Origin: Ramlibacter sp. Leaf400
GTDB taxonomy: Bacteria > Pseudomonadota > Gammaproteobacteria > Burkholderiales > Burkholderiaceae_C
Direction: 5' to 3'
Length of the DNA stretch: 64,000 nucleotides
NCBI RefSeq assembly: GCF_001424545.1
Contig: NZ_LMQL01000014.1
Coordinates: forward strand, 141,343-205,342
A model generated the notes under the pieces. The model saw only the letters and a list, made by a program, of their open reading frames with translations. It had not been told where the DNA came from and searched no databases. A program made the position numbers and the translations under genes. Position 1 is the stretch's first letter. The number at the start of each line of letters is the position of its first letter. This document shows, in pieces, positions 25,577 to 36,050 of this stretch.

Positions 25577-28201
25577 ATGAACACGCGAGTGCCGAACCTC
25601 GAAGCCTGCCCCGTACGCCCCCCCGAGGCCCAGGCCGAGGCGTTGCGGCGCGCGGCCGTCGCGGTCGCCCATCCCAACCATGCCGAGCTGTTCGCCGTGC
25701 TGGCGCGCGAGCTGGCGGCCCTGCTGGAGGTCGCCCTCGTGCTGGTGGCGGTCTACTCCGAGGATTCGCGCAGCAAGATGCGCACGCTGGCGGTCAGCCT
25801 GGATGGCCGGGCCCGACCGAACTTCGGCTTCCACCTGGAGGACCTGGGCTTCTCGCCCGAGCCCGGCCCTTCCTACCAGTTCCTGCCGACCGGCGCCCGC
25901 CCACGGCTGGGGCGCGGCAGCCTCTTCGCGCGGGCCCGCATGGACTCGCTGGCGGCCTTCCCGCTGACCGACAGCGGCGGCGAGCCGCTCGGCCTGCTGC
26001 TGGCCATGAACCGCCGCCCGATGGACCACTGCCTGGCCAGCCACGTGGAGACCATGCTCGGGCTGTTCGGCACCCGCGCCTGCGCCGAGATCGAGCGGCA
26101 GCGCACCGAGGAGACGTTGCGCGCGGTCGCCCTGGCCGTCTCCGCCGCGGGCAGCGACACCGTGTTCGACGAACTGGTGCGCCTCCTGGCCACCATCCTG
26201 CACGTGGACGTGGCCGTGGTGGCGCGGCACGAGCCTTCCGAGCCCGAGGGCATGCGCATCCTGGCCCTGTACTGCGACGGCCACGTGATGCGCGACATGA
26301 GCTATTCGCTGGTCGGCACGCCCTGCGCCACGGTGCTGGGCCAGCACTTCCGCGCCTACCCCAAGGGCCTGCAAGCCCTTTTTCCCGGCGATCGCGAGCT
26401 GCGCGAGCTCGGCTGCCAGGGCTACGCCGGCCATCCGCTCACGGCCCTGGACGGCACGCCCATCGGCATCGTCTCGGTGGCCTCGCGCCGGCCGCTCACG
26501 CAGGTGGGCCGCCTGCGGGCCACGCTCGAGATCTTCGCCGTGCGCTGCGCCGCCGAAGTGGAGCGGCTGCGCGCCAGCGAATCGCAGAAGCTGGCCATGG
26601 AGGACCTGCGCCAGCGCGAACGCGAACTGCAGCGCAGCGAGGAGCAGTACCGCACCATCTTCAATGCGTCCGTCGACCCGATGGCGCTGCGCGACGCGCG
26701 CTTTCGCGTCGTCGACGTCAACGCCACCTACGAGGCCATGACGGGCTATTCGCGGGCCGAGGTGATCGGCCTGGACCGCGTGCTGGCCAATCCCGAGCAT
26801 GCCGGCGCGGCCATCCGCGCGATGCACGAGCAGGCCCTGGTGGGCGCCACCGTGCGGCTGGAGACGCAGCTGCTGCGGCGCGACGGCCACCGCTACGACC
26901 TGGAACTGCGCGGCGTGCCCATCACGCACCGCGGCCAGCCGCACGTGCTGTACATCGGGCGCGACGTCACCGAGCGCGCCGCGGCCGAGCGGCGCCGCTC
27001 CGAACTCGAACGCCAGCTGCGCCAGGCCCAGAAGATGGAGGCCATCGGCCAGCTCACCGGCGGCCTGGCGCACGACTTCAACAACATCCTGACCACGGTG
27101 CTCGGCTACATCGGCATGGCGCAGGAGCGTCCCAGCATCGCGGCCGACCCGCCGCTGGCAAGGCAGCTGGAGCAGGCCCGGCTGGCGGCCGAGCGGGCGC
27201 GCGAACACGTGGCGCAGCTGCTGTCGTTCTCCAGCCCGCGGCGCGGCGAGCGCAAGCTGCTCGCGCCGCCGCAACTGGCGGCCCAGGTGCTGCAACTGCT
27301 GCGACCCAACCTGCCCACGTCGATCGCGGTCGACTGGCAGCCTCCGCCCGACACGGCGCCATTGCCGCCGGTGGTGGCCGACCCGGTGCAGTTCGAGCAG
27401 GCGCTGCTCAACCTGTGCCTGAACGCGCGCGATGCCATCGGCGAGCAGGGCACGATCCGCCTGCGCACCGGCCATGCGCCGGCCGCCGGCCACTGCGCCT
27501 CCTGCAGCGCGCGGCTGGACACCGACCGCTGGGTGTACTTCGAGGTGGCGGACGACGGCCTGGGCATGAGCCGGGAGGTGACCGAGCGCATGTTCGAGCC
27601 CTTCTTCACCACCAAGGACGTGGGCCGCGGCACCGGCATGGGCCTGGCGATGGTGCACGGCATCGTGCACGACCACGGCGGCCACCTGCAGGTCCGGTCC
27701 GCGCCAGGTCGAGGCACCACGTTCCGGGTGCTGCTGCCCGCCGGCGAACAGCAGTGCGAAACGGAGCAGGCCGCGTCTTCGGCGTCGCCCGCGAGCAGCG
27801 CCCCCTTGCGGGGCCGCGTGCTGCTGGTCGAGGACGAGCCCATCGTCAGCGCCTTCATGAGCGAGCTGATGGGCGGCTGGGGCCTGGACGTCGTGCACGA
27901 GTGCGACCCGCTCGCGGCCGCGCGGCGGCTGATCGCGCACGGCGAGCCCTTCTCGCTGCTGCTCACCGACCAGACCATGCCCGGCATGACAGGGCTGGCC
28001 CTCGCCCGCCATGCGACGCGCGAGCGGCCCGGCCTGCCGGTGCTGCTGTACACGGGCAATGCCTCCGATGTCAGCGAGGAGGAACTTTCGGCCTGCGGCG
28101 TGGCCAGCCTGCTGCGCAAGCCGATCGACGCGGCCGTGCTGCGGCCGCTGCTGGGCGAGCTGCTCGGCGCTGCGCAAGTCGTTGAAACACAAGCCCTCTG
28201 A
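25577..28201 (+). CDS. Hybrid sensor histidine kinase with GAF, PAS and receiver domains
   Basis: From ATG 25577 the product has 874 residues and no membrane segment. Order: GAF-like (~30-180), GAF (~190-345), PAS (~365-480, with [20 protein letters not shown]), HisKA with H499 ([18 protein letters not shown]), HATPase (~560-725, with [15 protein letters not shown] and [13 protein letters not shown]), and a receiver (~748-870) with acceptor near D798 ([13 protein letters not shown]). It lies 78 bases upstream of an OmpR-type regulator, probably its output. The signal is unknown. Confidence 0.9.
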   Translation: MNTRVPNLEACPVRPPEAQAEALRRAAVAVAHPNHAELFAVLARELAALLEVALVLVAVYSEDSRSKMRTLAVSLDGRARPNFGFHLEDLGFSPEPGPSYQFLPTGARPRLGRGSLFARARMDSLAAFPLTDSGGEPLGLLLAMNRRPMDHCLASHVETMLGLFGTRACAEIERQRTEETLRAVALAVSAAGSDTVFDELVRLLATILHVDVAVVARHEPSEPEGMRILALYCDGHVMRDMSYSLVGTPCATVLGQHFRAYPKGLQALFPGDRELRELGCQGYAGHPLTALDGTPIGIVSVASRRPLTQVGRLRATLEIFAVRCAAEVERLRASESQKLAMEDLRQRERELQRSEEQYRTIFNASVDPMALRDARFRVVDVNATYEAMTGYSRAEVIGLDRVLANPEHAGAAIRAMHEQALVGATVRLETQLLRRDGHRYDLELRGVPITHRGQPHVLYIGRDVTERAAAERRRSELERQLRQAQKMEAIGQLTGGLAHDFNNILTTVLGYIGMAQERPSIAADPPLARQLEQARLAAERAREHVAQLLSFSSPRRGERKLLAPPQLAAQVLQLLRPNLPTSIAVDWQPPPDTAPLPPVVADPVQFEQALLNLCLNARDAIGEQGTIRLRTGHAPAAGHCASCSARLDTDRWVYFEVADDGLGMSREVTERMFEPFFTTKDVGRGTGMGLAMVHGIVHDHGGHLQVRSAPGRGTTFRVLLPAGEQQCETEQAASSASPASSAPLRGRVLLVEDEPIVSAFMSELMGGWGLDVVHECDPLAAARRLIAHGEPFSLLLTDQTMPGMTGLALARHATRERPGLPVLLYTGNASDVSEEELSACGVASLLRKPIDAAVLRPLLGELLGAAQVVETQAL

Positions 28202-28279
28202 GTGTTGGCGCCCGCACACGGTGTAACGACCGTGTAAGGCATGAGCGTTCGCGGGCCGCCCTGTGCAGAATCCGGCCGA

Positions 28280-29056
28280 ATGAACGACGTGCGCACGCGG
28301 CTGCTCGTGGTGGACGACGATCCGTCCATCCGGGCCATGCTGCGCGAGTACCTCGAGGGCCACGGCTTCGCGGTGGCCGAGGCGGGCAACGGCGCTCAGA
28401 TGCGCGAGCACATGCAAGCCGCCGTGCCGCATGCGGTGCTGCTCGACGTCGCACTGCCGGGCGAGGACGGCCTGGTGCTGGCCCGCTTCCTGCGCGAACA
28501 CTACGACCTCGGTCTCATCATGGTCACCGCCTCGGCCGAGGTGGTGGACCGCGTGGTCGGCCTGGAGCTGGGCGCCGACGACTACGTGACCAAGCCGTTC
28601 GACCTGCGCGAGTTGCTGGCGCGGCTCAAGAGCGTGCTGCGGCGCGTGCAGGCCCGGCAGCCGCCGAAGGCGACCGCCGAGGTGCACGGCCAGCAACAGC
28701 AGCAGCCGCAGTCGCCGTCGCAGCAGCAGTCCGAGGTCGCTCGCCTGCAGCGCTTCGGCCGCTGCGAGGTCGACCTGGAAGCGCACCGCATGTTCGACGT
28801 CGACGGTGCCGAGGTGACCCTCACGCCGATGGAATACCAGCTGCTCGCGGCCTTCCTGGCCAATCCCAACCGCGTGCTCACGCGCGACCAGCTGCTGCTG
28901 CGCACGCGCAACCGCGAATGGGAGCCGTTCGACCGCTCCATCGACATCCGCATCGGCCGCCTGCGCCGCAAGGTCGAGCCCGATCCGGACGGCGACCCGC
29001 GCTGCATCCGCACCGTGCGCAACGCGGGCTACATGTACGTGCCCAACGGCAAGTAG
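28280..29056 (+). CDS. OmpR-family response regulator with Gln-rich linker
   Basis: A 258-residue protein. The receiver (~1-125) shows LLVVDDDPSIRAML, an acceptor aspartate in HAVLLDVALPGEDG and DDYVTKPFDLREL. The winged-helix output domain (~155-255) shows LTPMEYQLLAAFLANPNRVLTRDQLL and RSIDIRIGRLRRKVE. Between them is a glutamine-rich linker (HGQQQQQPQSPSQQQSE). It follows the hybrid kinase in the same orientation and is likely its partner, though the kinase's own receiver may relay through a separate phosphotransfer protein. Confidence 0.9.
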   Translation: MNDVRTRLLVVDDDPSIRAMLREYLEGHGFAVAEAGNGAQMREHMQAAVPHAVLLDVALPGEDGLVLARFLREHYDLGLIMVTASAEVVDRVVGLELGADDYVTKPFDLRELLARLKSVLRRVQARQPPKATAEVHGQQQQQPQSPSQQQSEVARLQRFGRCEVDLEAHRMFDVDGAEVTLTPMEYQLLAAFLANPNRVLTRDQLLLRTRNREWEPFDRSIDIRIGRLRRKVEPDPDGDPRCIRTVRNAGYMYVPNGK

Positions 29057-29106
29057 CGCGCGCACGCGGCAGGCCTGGGCTGAGCGAGTCGATCACCCAC
29101 CAGCCC

Positions 29107-29412
29107 ATGGACCAACGCGACGAAACGGCTCTCCAGACCCGGTTGGTGCGCGTGCGCGGCCGGGTGCAGGGCGTGGGCTACCGGTATGCCTGCGTGCAGC
29201 AGGCCCGCGCGCTGGGCATCACGGGCTGGGTGCGCAACAGGGCCGACGATTCGGTCGAGGCGATGCTGCAGGGCAACCCGATCCAGCTGGCCAGCATGTG
29301 CCAGTGGATGGAGCACGACGTGCCCGCGGCGCGGGTCGAGCGCATCGACGTCGACGAGGTGCGGCCGCCGCCCCCGCGCCTGGACCGCTTCGAGCAGCGG
29401 CCCAGCGAGTGA
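29107..29412 (+). CDS. acyP: Acylphosphatase
   Basis: A 101-residue protein with the family signatures VRGRVQGVGYRYACVQQA (catalytic arginine and phosphate loop) and GWVRNRADDSVEAMLQG (catalytic asparagine). It hydrolyses acyl phosphates such as carbamoyl phosphate and 1,3-bisphosphoglycerate. Start ATG 29107 gives normal length. It lies 50 bases after the response regulator gene. Confidence 0.92.
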   Translation: MDQRDETALQTRLVRVRGRVQGVGYRYACVQQARALGITGWVRNRADDSVEAMLQGNPIQLASMCQWMEHDVPAARVERIDVDEVRPPPPRLDRFEQRPSE

Positions 29413-29465
29413 ACCGGCCAGCCGATTGATTTTCCGACGCGTCGTCGGTTCGAAGGAGAAGGTAA

Positions 29466-29792
29466 ATGCCGCTCTACCTCACCCGGTTCAACTACACGCC
29501 CGCCACCTGGGCCAGGCTCATCCGGAACCCGGAGGACCGCCGCAATGCGGCCAGGGAGTACGTCGAATCGGTCGGCGGCAAGCTGCACGGCTTCTGGTAC
29601 GCCTTCGGCGAGCACGACGGCTACAACCTGTGGGAGGCGCCGGACAACGTGTCGATGGCTTCCACCGTGCTTGCGATCAACGCGGGCGGCGCGATGAACT
29701 CCATTCAGACCACGGTGCTGATGACCGTCGAGGAGACGATGGCGGCCATGCAGAAGGCCAACCAGATCAAGTACCGGCCGCCGGGGCAGTAG
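29466..29792 (+). CDS. GYD-domain protein
   Basis: A 108-residue protein with a GAAGGAGAAGGTAA ribosome site. It shows LTRFNYTPATWARLIRNPEDR and a central FWYAFGEHDGYNLWEAPDN, the GYD motif region. The small alpha/beta ferredoxin-like domain has no established function. It ends just before an IS remnant. Confidence 0.83.
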   Translation: MPLYLTRFNYTPATWARLIRNPEDRRNAAREYVESVGGKLHGFWYAFGEHDGYNLWEAPDNVSMASTVLAINAGGAMNSIQTTVLMTVEETMAAMQKANQIKYRPPGQ

Positions 29793-29828
29793 GTTCTGCC
29801 TCTCGGGCTGCTCAGATCTGAACGGTTG

Positions 29829-30074
29829 TCATTCCGGTCCTTGCTGCTTAGGGGGGATCGGTCCTGTGCCCAAGGCCAACTGGCGGGTCTCATCACCTTC
29901 GTAGTCTCGATCCATGATCAGATGGAGGGGACGGCTGGTGGGCCCCGGGCTCTGAATTAAACGCCTGCCTTCGTGTGCGTCGTGAGCCTGTCCTGGCGAC
30001 AGGCAAAAAGTTGCGGCCGTCCGAGCGTCCGCGGCAACTGGTCGGGCGTGATCTCCATGCGCCAAGCGTCTCAC
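29829..30074 (-). pseudogene. IS5-like transposase fragment
   Basis: An 81-codon leftward frame encodes LSPGQAHDAHEGRRLIQS and LHLIMDRDYEGDETRQLALG, which match the middle of IS5/IS427-group DDE transposases (usual form: ...LIMDRAYEGDETRQLA...VVPPK). A separate frame just upstream reads MEITPDQLPR, like the first codons of such a transposase, so an internal deletion may have joined the ends. No intact catalytic triad or terminal inverted repeats were found. The 316-base gap around it has no other gene. Confidence 0.7.
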
Positions 30075-30108
30075 ACGGCTATGCTTGGCTCGCTAGTGTT
30101 AACACGCC

Positions 30109-30549
30109 CTAGTTGGGGAGGCGCCAAAAGTGGATGGGGCTGGTGGGCGTGCCAATTGCGAAGAGCCCTCCATCGCCGCAGCGATACGATGTGAAGCCAC
30201 TTGGGTTGAAGCGATCCTTCGTCAGATCGCCGGGCCACCAAGTGCTGACACGCCCCACGGGGACGTCTTCCACGCGAAGTTCGGCCTTGGAGCACACTCG
30301 GGCAATTTCGTCCACTTCACGCGGGCCAGCTCTGAATTGCATCCAGACCGCGTTTGTGTCTAAGTTCGTTTCGAGCTTAATCGCTCTCACATCATTGGGG
30401 AGAGACTCGGAAACCCAGCCCTTGGTGATAACTCCATCTGCACGGAGCGAAGCGCCGTCAGCATATTCGCGCTGCACCATGTCCGTGCGGCTGCATCCGA
30501 TCACCACCCCCGCAGCAACGAACAGGATCCACTTCCATCTGATCCACAT
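30109..30549 (-). CDS. Lipoprotein of unknown function downstream of the RHS gene
   Basis: From ATG 30549 the protein has 146 residues. The N-terminus MWIRWKWILFVAAGVVIGCS is a lipoprotein signal with a lipobox-like VIGC. The mature part contains two more cysteines near the C-terminus (ARVCSKAELRVEDVP; TSYRCGDGGLFAIG). The frame has clearly lower GC than most of the window. It starts 10 bases after the RHS stop, in the same direction, the position of an immunity or accessory gene in RHS loci. I do not recognise a family. Confidence 0.7.
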   Translation of the reverse strand: MWIRWKWILFVAAGVVIGCSRTDMVQREYADGASLRADGVITKGWVSESLPNDVRAIKLETNLDTNAVWMQFRAGPREVDEIARVCSKAELRVEDVPVGRVSTWWPGDLTKDRFNPSGFTSYRCGDGGLFAIGTPTSPIHFWRLPN

Positions 30550-30559
30550 GGTCAATCTT

Positions 30560-33500
30560 TCAATAAGTGCTAGGCAGCCCGTAGGGTCTAAAAGGTGCGC
30601 ACATCAGCTCACAAGAGCCCTTGGGATTCGATGTGCCCTGATCGCGCCCGTACTCGTTCGCGATCTGATCGGACGCGTTGTCTGAAGCTGGGTATCGCTT
30701 GACGTTCTGGTCCCACCATTCGCGCGTCTCGCTGATCGTGCAAGCCATCGCGCTTCCGCCAGGGCCACGCTGCGATGCCTGACAATTTGCCTTGCAATGG
30801 AAGTACTTATCTGCGCCCTTCCACCAAGCGTCGCGCATGTCGCTGTAGTTCCGGTAAAAGTCTAGCGCTGCTCCGGCGGCTTGGGCTGATCCAGGTGCGT
30901 AGTTGTGAGCGGCGGCGTTTCCTCGACTGCCCATCAAGCCATATGGATCGATGAAGCTGAGAGGGTCGCCGTTTACATAGGCAAAGCGATTTGGGCCGTC
31001 TTGCAAGCCGGTCGGGTCGGCTTGCGTGAATCGCCCGTCGCGAGCGTTGTACCAGCGCAAGATGTTGTTCGAAAGCCCTGCCTCGGCGTCCTCCGCCTGC
31101 CCAGGGAACCTCAAGCTGAAATCAATCGGCTCCGTCGCCTTCAACTGCGCCGGCTCACCTGGCGACGGGCTGCGCGCCACCAGCGGCCCCGTCGTCTTGT
31201 TGTCCCCGAATGCGCTGTAAGGCCACTGCCATACCGGCCGCCTCTCTTCATCCGTCACCAGTCTGGGCGTGCCCAAGTGATCGGTATGAACCGCATACAG
31301 CTTCCCATTGCGGTAGAAGCCTACCGGGATCGCCGACCCGTCCTCCAGCGGCAGCCAGATGTATTCCGTCCGACCTTTTCCCCGGGCCGAGCCGGTGTCG
31401 TACTCGCCAAGCAAAGCCCAGGGTGGCAACTCTCCGTCCCCGAATATGTAGGCCGTCCCTACGCTCGCTTCGACCTGCGCCGTCGTGAACAGCCATCCGA
31501 ACCGCCGCTTCAGCCAGGCCACGAACCCGTCCCCCAGCGTCTCGGCACTCGGAATGCCGGGCTCGCCGCCGGGTTCACTCCTGAACACGCGCTGGCCTGC
31601 GCCGTTGTGCAGGTAGCGCACCGTCACCGCTTCATAGTTGTGCCCGCTGCGGACCCTGGAGAGACGGTTCGCCGCGTCGTACTCGTACTGCCGCAGGCCG
31701 TCGTCCGTAAGCGAGCCATTGGCGTCCAGGGCGTAGGTCACCGTGGCACCGGCGGTGGAAACCGACCGGCCGTAGCGGGTCAGCTCGGTCGTTTGCGTCA
31801 GGCCCAGCAAGCGATTGCTGGCTGGATCGTCCGAGAGCACCTGCCGCGTCGTCCGCGTGAAGCCGTTCCCGTCGAATTCGCCTTCGAGGTCGATGACGCT
31901 GGTGACGCTCTTCTCCGCCGTCAGCCGGTTGCCGTTCGGGTCGTGGGTGTAGCGGGTGCTGGCCCCCGCTCGCTCGAAACGGATCACGCGGTCGCGGCTG
32001 TCGTAGCCCACGAGCCATGACAACGTGGTGGGGGTGAATCTTGCGTTGGCATCGCGCACCCACAGCGTCTGCGAGATACCGGTCATCCGCCCAGCCGCGT
32101 CGTGAACGTACTCCGCGAACTCGTTGCGGGTCATGCGGCCGTCCGTGTCGAAGAATCGCGAGGCTTCGTCGCCGCTGTGCCAGGACCATGACATCGGCTG
32201 GCCCAGTGCCGTGTGTAGCAGCTGCCAGACGAAGGGCTGCGCCTGTTGGCCAGGAGCCTGCACGGCGATCCCGATGATCCGGCCATGGATGCGTTGGTAC
32301 TGCACCTGCAGCCCGCTCGGATAGCCAACGCTGGTCAGTTTTCCCTGACCGTGGTTGTAGGTGACGGAGAAGCGGCTGGGACTGTCGGGGTTGTCGTTGA
32401 CCGACTGAGCCTTCGACGTGACACGTCCGTGGCCGTCGCGCTCGAACGCCGTGGAACCCGACCTGTCCTCCATACGCACAACGTCTCCAGCGGCGTTGTA
32501 CTGCAGGAGGACGGTCTCCCCGTCCGCGCGGCGGATCTCCCGCGGACGCCCCATCTGGTCACGTTCGATGGTCGTGGCCTGGCCCTTGGCATCTTCGGTC
32601 CCGATCACGTCGCCGACGGCATTGCGCCGGTGCTGGACCGTACCGATGTCCGGACTGGTTTCGCTGATAACGTCGCCAAAGGCGTTGTAGTGGAATCGCG
32701 TGGCGGCGCCTTTCGGGTCGGTGAGTTGCGTCATCTGATCCAGCGCGTTCCAGGCGTGGCCGGTAGCCGCGTTGTCGGCAAAGGTCGTGGACATCACGCG
32801 GCGCAATCCGTCGAGCGCCCGGCGTGTGGTGTGGTTCAGGGGGTCGGTGATGCTGATCGGCTCGCCGTTCCCATCGTAGGCCAGGGCAGTCCTCTGCCCG
32901 AGAGCGCCCTGCAACTCGGCGACCCGGCCCAGGGCGTTGATCACGCGCCCTGTCACAAGGGCGAGCTGTCCGCTGCCGCCCCGGACCTCCTCCCGCACGC
33001 GATGTCCAGCGGCGTCCAGCGTGTAATGAATGCTGGCGCCGCGGCTGTCGTACGCGTGGACCAGTCGCCCTGCAAGGTCGTAGTCGTACTGGATTCGATA
33101 GCCGCTCGGTTGTTCGACGCTGGCCACTTGGCCCGCAAAGTTGTAGACGTAGAGAGTGGTTTCGCCTCCCTCGCTCTCGCTGGTGAGGCGGTGTCGCGCG
33201 TTCCACGCATAGGAACGAAGAGCGCGTGCGGGGCTGCTCTGCGTCAGGACGTTTCCCGCCGCATCGAAGCTGTAGCGGGTCTCCTGCCCCGCCGGGTCGA
33301 TCACGCTGATCCGGTTGCCTTGCGCATCGTGGCCGTACCGCCAGAGGCCGCCACGCGGATCGGTCATCGTCTCGGCGAGACCCTGCGCGTTGTACGTCCA
33401 CCGCCATGCCCTTTGCTGGCCGGACTGTGCGTCGAGGACCGTCTCGGCCAGGGTGTTTCCGAGGCCATCGTAGCTGTACTCGGTGGTCCGGCCCGGCTCG

Positions 33501-35182
33501 ATCACGCGAATGGGCAGGCGGAGCGTGGGGTGCCACTCGAGTTGCAACTGGCGTTGCTCGGGCCTGCCTTGAGCCTGCGTGACGGAGGTGAGCAGCTTTC
33601 GCGTGTCGTAGGCGAAGACCGTGGCGACACCCAGGTGGTCGCGACTTTCCAGGACCAGGCCGCTGCTGCCGTCCACGATCCTGTCGGCCGCATCGCCGAC
33701 ACAATCGGCACACGGCAGGCTCTGGCCGGAGAACACCTGCCTGGCTCCGGCCGCACCGTACCTCTGCACACGCGCCGTGCCCAGCGGGTCGGTGATGCGG
33801 ACGGAGCCGTCGGCGGCGAATTCCAGCTGGTGCCGCTTCGTGCCGCCAGCATGTTCCGACAGCACGGCTCGGCCCTGCGCGTCGTAGCTCCAGCGCGCGT
33901 CGCTGCCCCCGCCGGCGGCATGGGTGAGCGCCAGCGGGTAGCTGGCGTTCTCATAGTGATAGACGCGAAAGGTCGAGTCCGGGTAGGAGGCCGATGCCAG
34001 CTTGCCGAGGTAGTTGTAGAAGTAGTCGATGTATGTGCCCTCGGGCGTCGTCACGCCGGTCAAGCGGTTGTCCGTGTCGTAGTCGAACAGGAGCCGGCGT
34101 CCGAACGGATCCGTCACGCTGCGCAGCAAGCCTTGCTCATGCTGGGCCATGAAGGTCTGGCCGCCGCGCCGCACGATGCGCATGAGCCGGCCTTCGGCGT
34201 CGTAGTACTCCGCGCTTCCATCCGGCACGAGGTACTGCCAGGTCGAACCCGAAGGGTCGCTGGCCAGCCTGATCAACTGTCCGCGGGCAGCGGAATCCCC
34301 TCGCCACTCGCCGGGCCCCGCACCGGTGAAGGCATGGGCCCTGCCAGTCGGGCGAAGGGCGACCGCGCGATCATCCCGAGTCAGCACCCGCATCCCGTAG
34401 CTGTGCGTCCAGCCCGGCAGCGCGGAGTTGTAGTAGCGCACGAGCCGCAGGCCGGAAGGCGTCGAGTAGTCGAGCTCCTCCTGGTACTTGTTGCCCGTGC
34501 CCGCGAAGACTGGATTCCCGACAGCTTCAGCGCGGGTGCAGGAGCGCTGGCTTCCGATGGTGTCCGGCAGCATCTGCGGTGGCACTTCGGCGTGCGAGTC
34601 GTCGCCGGGTGGTCCGGCATTGGGGGTGAGGCCGCCGCCGACCGGGGTGCCCGGGGGCGTGGTGGAGGGGAGCACCCCGCGGTCCGCAATGCACCTGGAG
34701 AAGCCGCCTGAACCTGTGACGCAGCCGAGCGGCGGATTGTTCGGCGTCTCGGGCACCACGCACAACATGGTGATGAAGCGGTGCGGCGGACTCTGAAAGC
34801 GACCGGGGCCGATGCAGCCTGTACCCGGGCCGCAGTTGATGGAGTAGCGCCAGTTCTGCCCCGCGGTGCACTCCTCCACGAGGTAAGGGATGCGCGCCCT
34901 GGCGGGGTCCTCGATGTTGGCCGCGTCCACCGCTGCTTGTGCCGCACCACACCAGCTTCCCGCGCGCTTCGGAGGGCGGTCCCCGGGCGGGAGGCCCGGG
35001 TCGAAATAGAGGTCCCAGTAGTAGTAGAAATAGCCGAGCACCTGATTCGGCTCGGGGCAAGCCGTCAGGCTGGTGTCGTGGTACTCGACAACCTCGCCTG
35101 GTGCAACCTGAGCAGATGCCCTGCCGGACCCTACGCCGGCAAGGACCGCCAGCACCATAAGGACGCACAGTTTCTCCATCAC
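30560..35182 (-). CDS. Secreted RHS-repeat protein with serum amyloid A-like C-terminus
   Basis: A 1540-residue protein. The N-terminus has a Sec signal (KLCVLMVLAVLAGVGSGRAS, cleavage near ASAQ). A DUF6531-type segment appears near 230-300 (GTGNKYQEELDYSTPSGLRL). YD/RHS repeats run from ~350 to ~1290 (YDYDLAGRLVHAYDSRG and many others). The RHS core shows HTDHLGTPRLVTD (~1297) and ILRWYNARDGRFTQADPTGL, ending DPYGL near 1416. The last ~100 residues contain YSDMRDAWWKGADKYFH, SQRGPGG, DQIANEYGR and FRPYGLPSTY, which align closely with serum amyloid A as I recall it. No PAAR, VgrG or other T6SS gene is nearby. GC falls at the 3' end. Confidence 0.88.
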   Translation of the reverse strand: MMEKLCVLMVLAVLAGVGSGRASAQVAPGEVVEYHDTSLTACPEPNQVLGYFYYYWDLYFDPGLPPGDRPPKRAGSWCGAAQAAVDAANIEDPARARIPYLVEECTAGQNWRYSINCGPGTGCIGPGRFQSPPHRFITMLCVVPETPNNPPLGCVTGSGGFSRCIADRGVLPSTTPPGTPVGGGLTPNAGPPGDDSHAEVPPQMLPDTIGSQRSCTRAEAVGNPVFAGTGNKYQEELDYSTPSGLRLVRYYNSALPGWTHSYGMRVLTRDDRAVALRPTGRAHAFTGAGPGEWRGDSAARGQLIRLASDPSGSTWQYLVPDGSAEYYDAEGRLMRIVRRGGQTFMAQHEQGLLRSVTDPFGRRLLFDYDTDNRLTGVTTPEGTYIDYFYNYLGKLASASYPDSTFRVYHYENASYPLALTHAAGGGSDARWSYDAQGRAVLSEHAGGTKRHQLEFAADGSVRITDPLGTARVQRYGAAGARQVFSGQSLPCADCVGDAADRIVDGSSGLVLESRDHLGVATVFAYDTRKLLTSVTQAQGRPEQRQLQLEWHPTLRLPIRVIEPGRTTEYSYDGLGNTLAETVLDAQSGQQRAWRWTYNAQGLAETMTDPRGGLWRYGHDAQGNRISVIDPAGQETRYSFDAAGNVLTQSSPARALRSYAWNARHRLTSESEGGETTLYVYNFAGQVASVEQPSGYRIQYDYDLAGRLVHAYDSRGASIHYTLDAAGHRVREEVRGGSGQLALVTGRVINALGRVAELQGALGQRTALAYDGNGEPISITDPLNHTTRRALDGLRRVMSTTFADNAATGHAWNALDQMTQLTDPKGAATRFHYNAFGDVISETSPDIGTVQHRRNAVGDVIGTEDAKGQATTIERDQMGRPREIRRADGETVLLQYNAAGDVVRMEDRSGSTAFERDGHGRVTSKAQSVNDNPDSPSRFSVTYNHGQGKLTSVGYPSGLQVQYQRIHGRIIGIAVQAPGQQAQPFVWQLLHTALGQPMSWSWHSGDEASRFFDTDGRMTRNEFAEYVHDAAGRMTGISQTLWVRDANARFTPTTLSWLVGYDSRDRVIRFERAGASTRYTHDPNGNRLTAEKSVTSVIDLEGEFDGNGFTRTTRQVLSDDPASNRLLGLTQTTELTRYGRSVSTAGATVTYALDANGSLTDDGLRQYEYDAANRLSRVRSGHNYEAVTVRYLHNGAGQRVFRSEPGGEPGIPSAETLGDGFVAWLKRRFGWLFTTAQVEASVGTAYIFGDGELPPWALLGEYDTGSARGKGRTEYIWLPLEDGSAIPVGFYRNGKLYAVHTDHLGTPRLVTDEERRPVWQWPYSAFGDNKTTGPLVARSPSPGEPAQLKATEPIDFSLRFPGQAEDAEAGLSNNILRWYNARDGRFTQADPTGLQDGPNRFAYVNGDPLSFIDPYGLMGSRGNAAAHNYAPGSAQAAGAALDFYRNYSDMRDAWWKGADKYFHCKANCQASQRGPGGSAMACTISETREWWDQNVKRYPASDNASDQIANEYGRDQGTSNPKGSCELMCAPFRPYGLPSTY

Positions 35183-35244
35183 GCCTCCAAGTCATCGGGA
35201 GGAGCGATTGGGAAGGGCAATGAACGAGAGCTGGAGGCAGAAAG

Positions 35245-36048
<804 letters not shown>

Positions 36049-36050
36049 GC

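Noticed and set aside
25226..29065. Leftward open frame of 1279 codons opposite the hybrid kinase and response regulator
   Set aside because: No domain is recognisable and the composition is typical of antisense frames in GC-rich DNA. The plus-strand genes have clear motifs throughout.
32246..34711. Rightward frame of 821 codons inside the RHS gene
   Set aside because: Antisense shadow of the RHS repeats; it has no signal, domain or ribosome site of its own.
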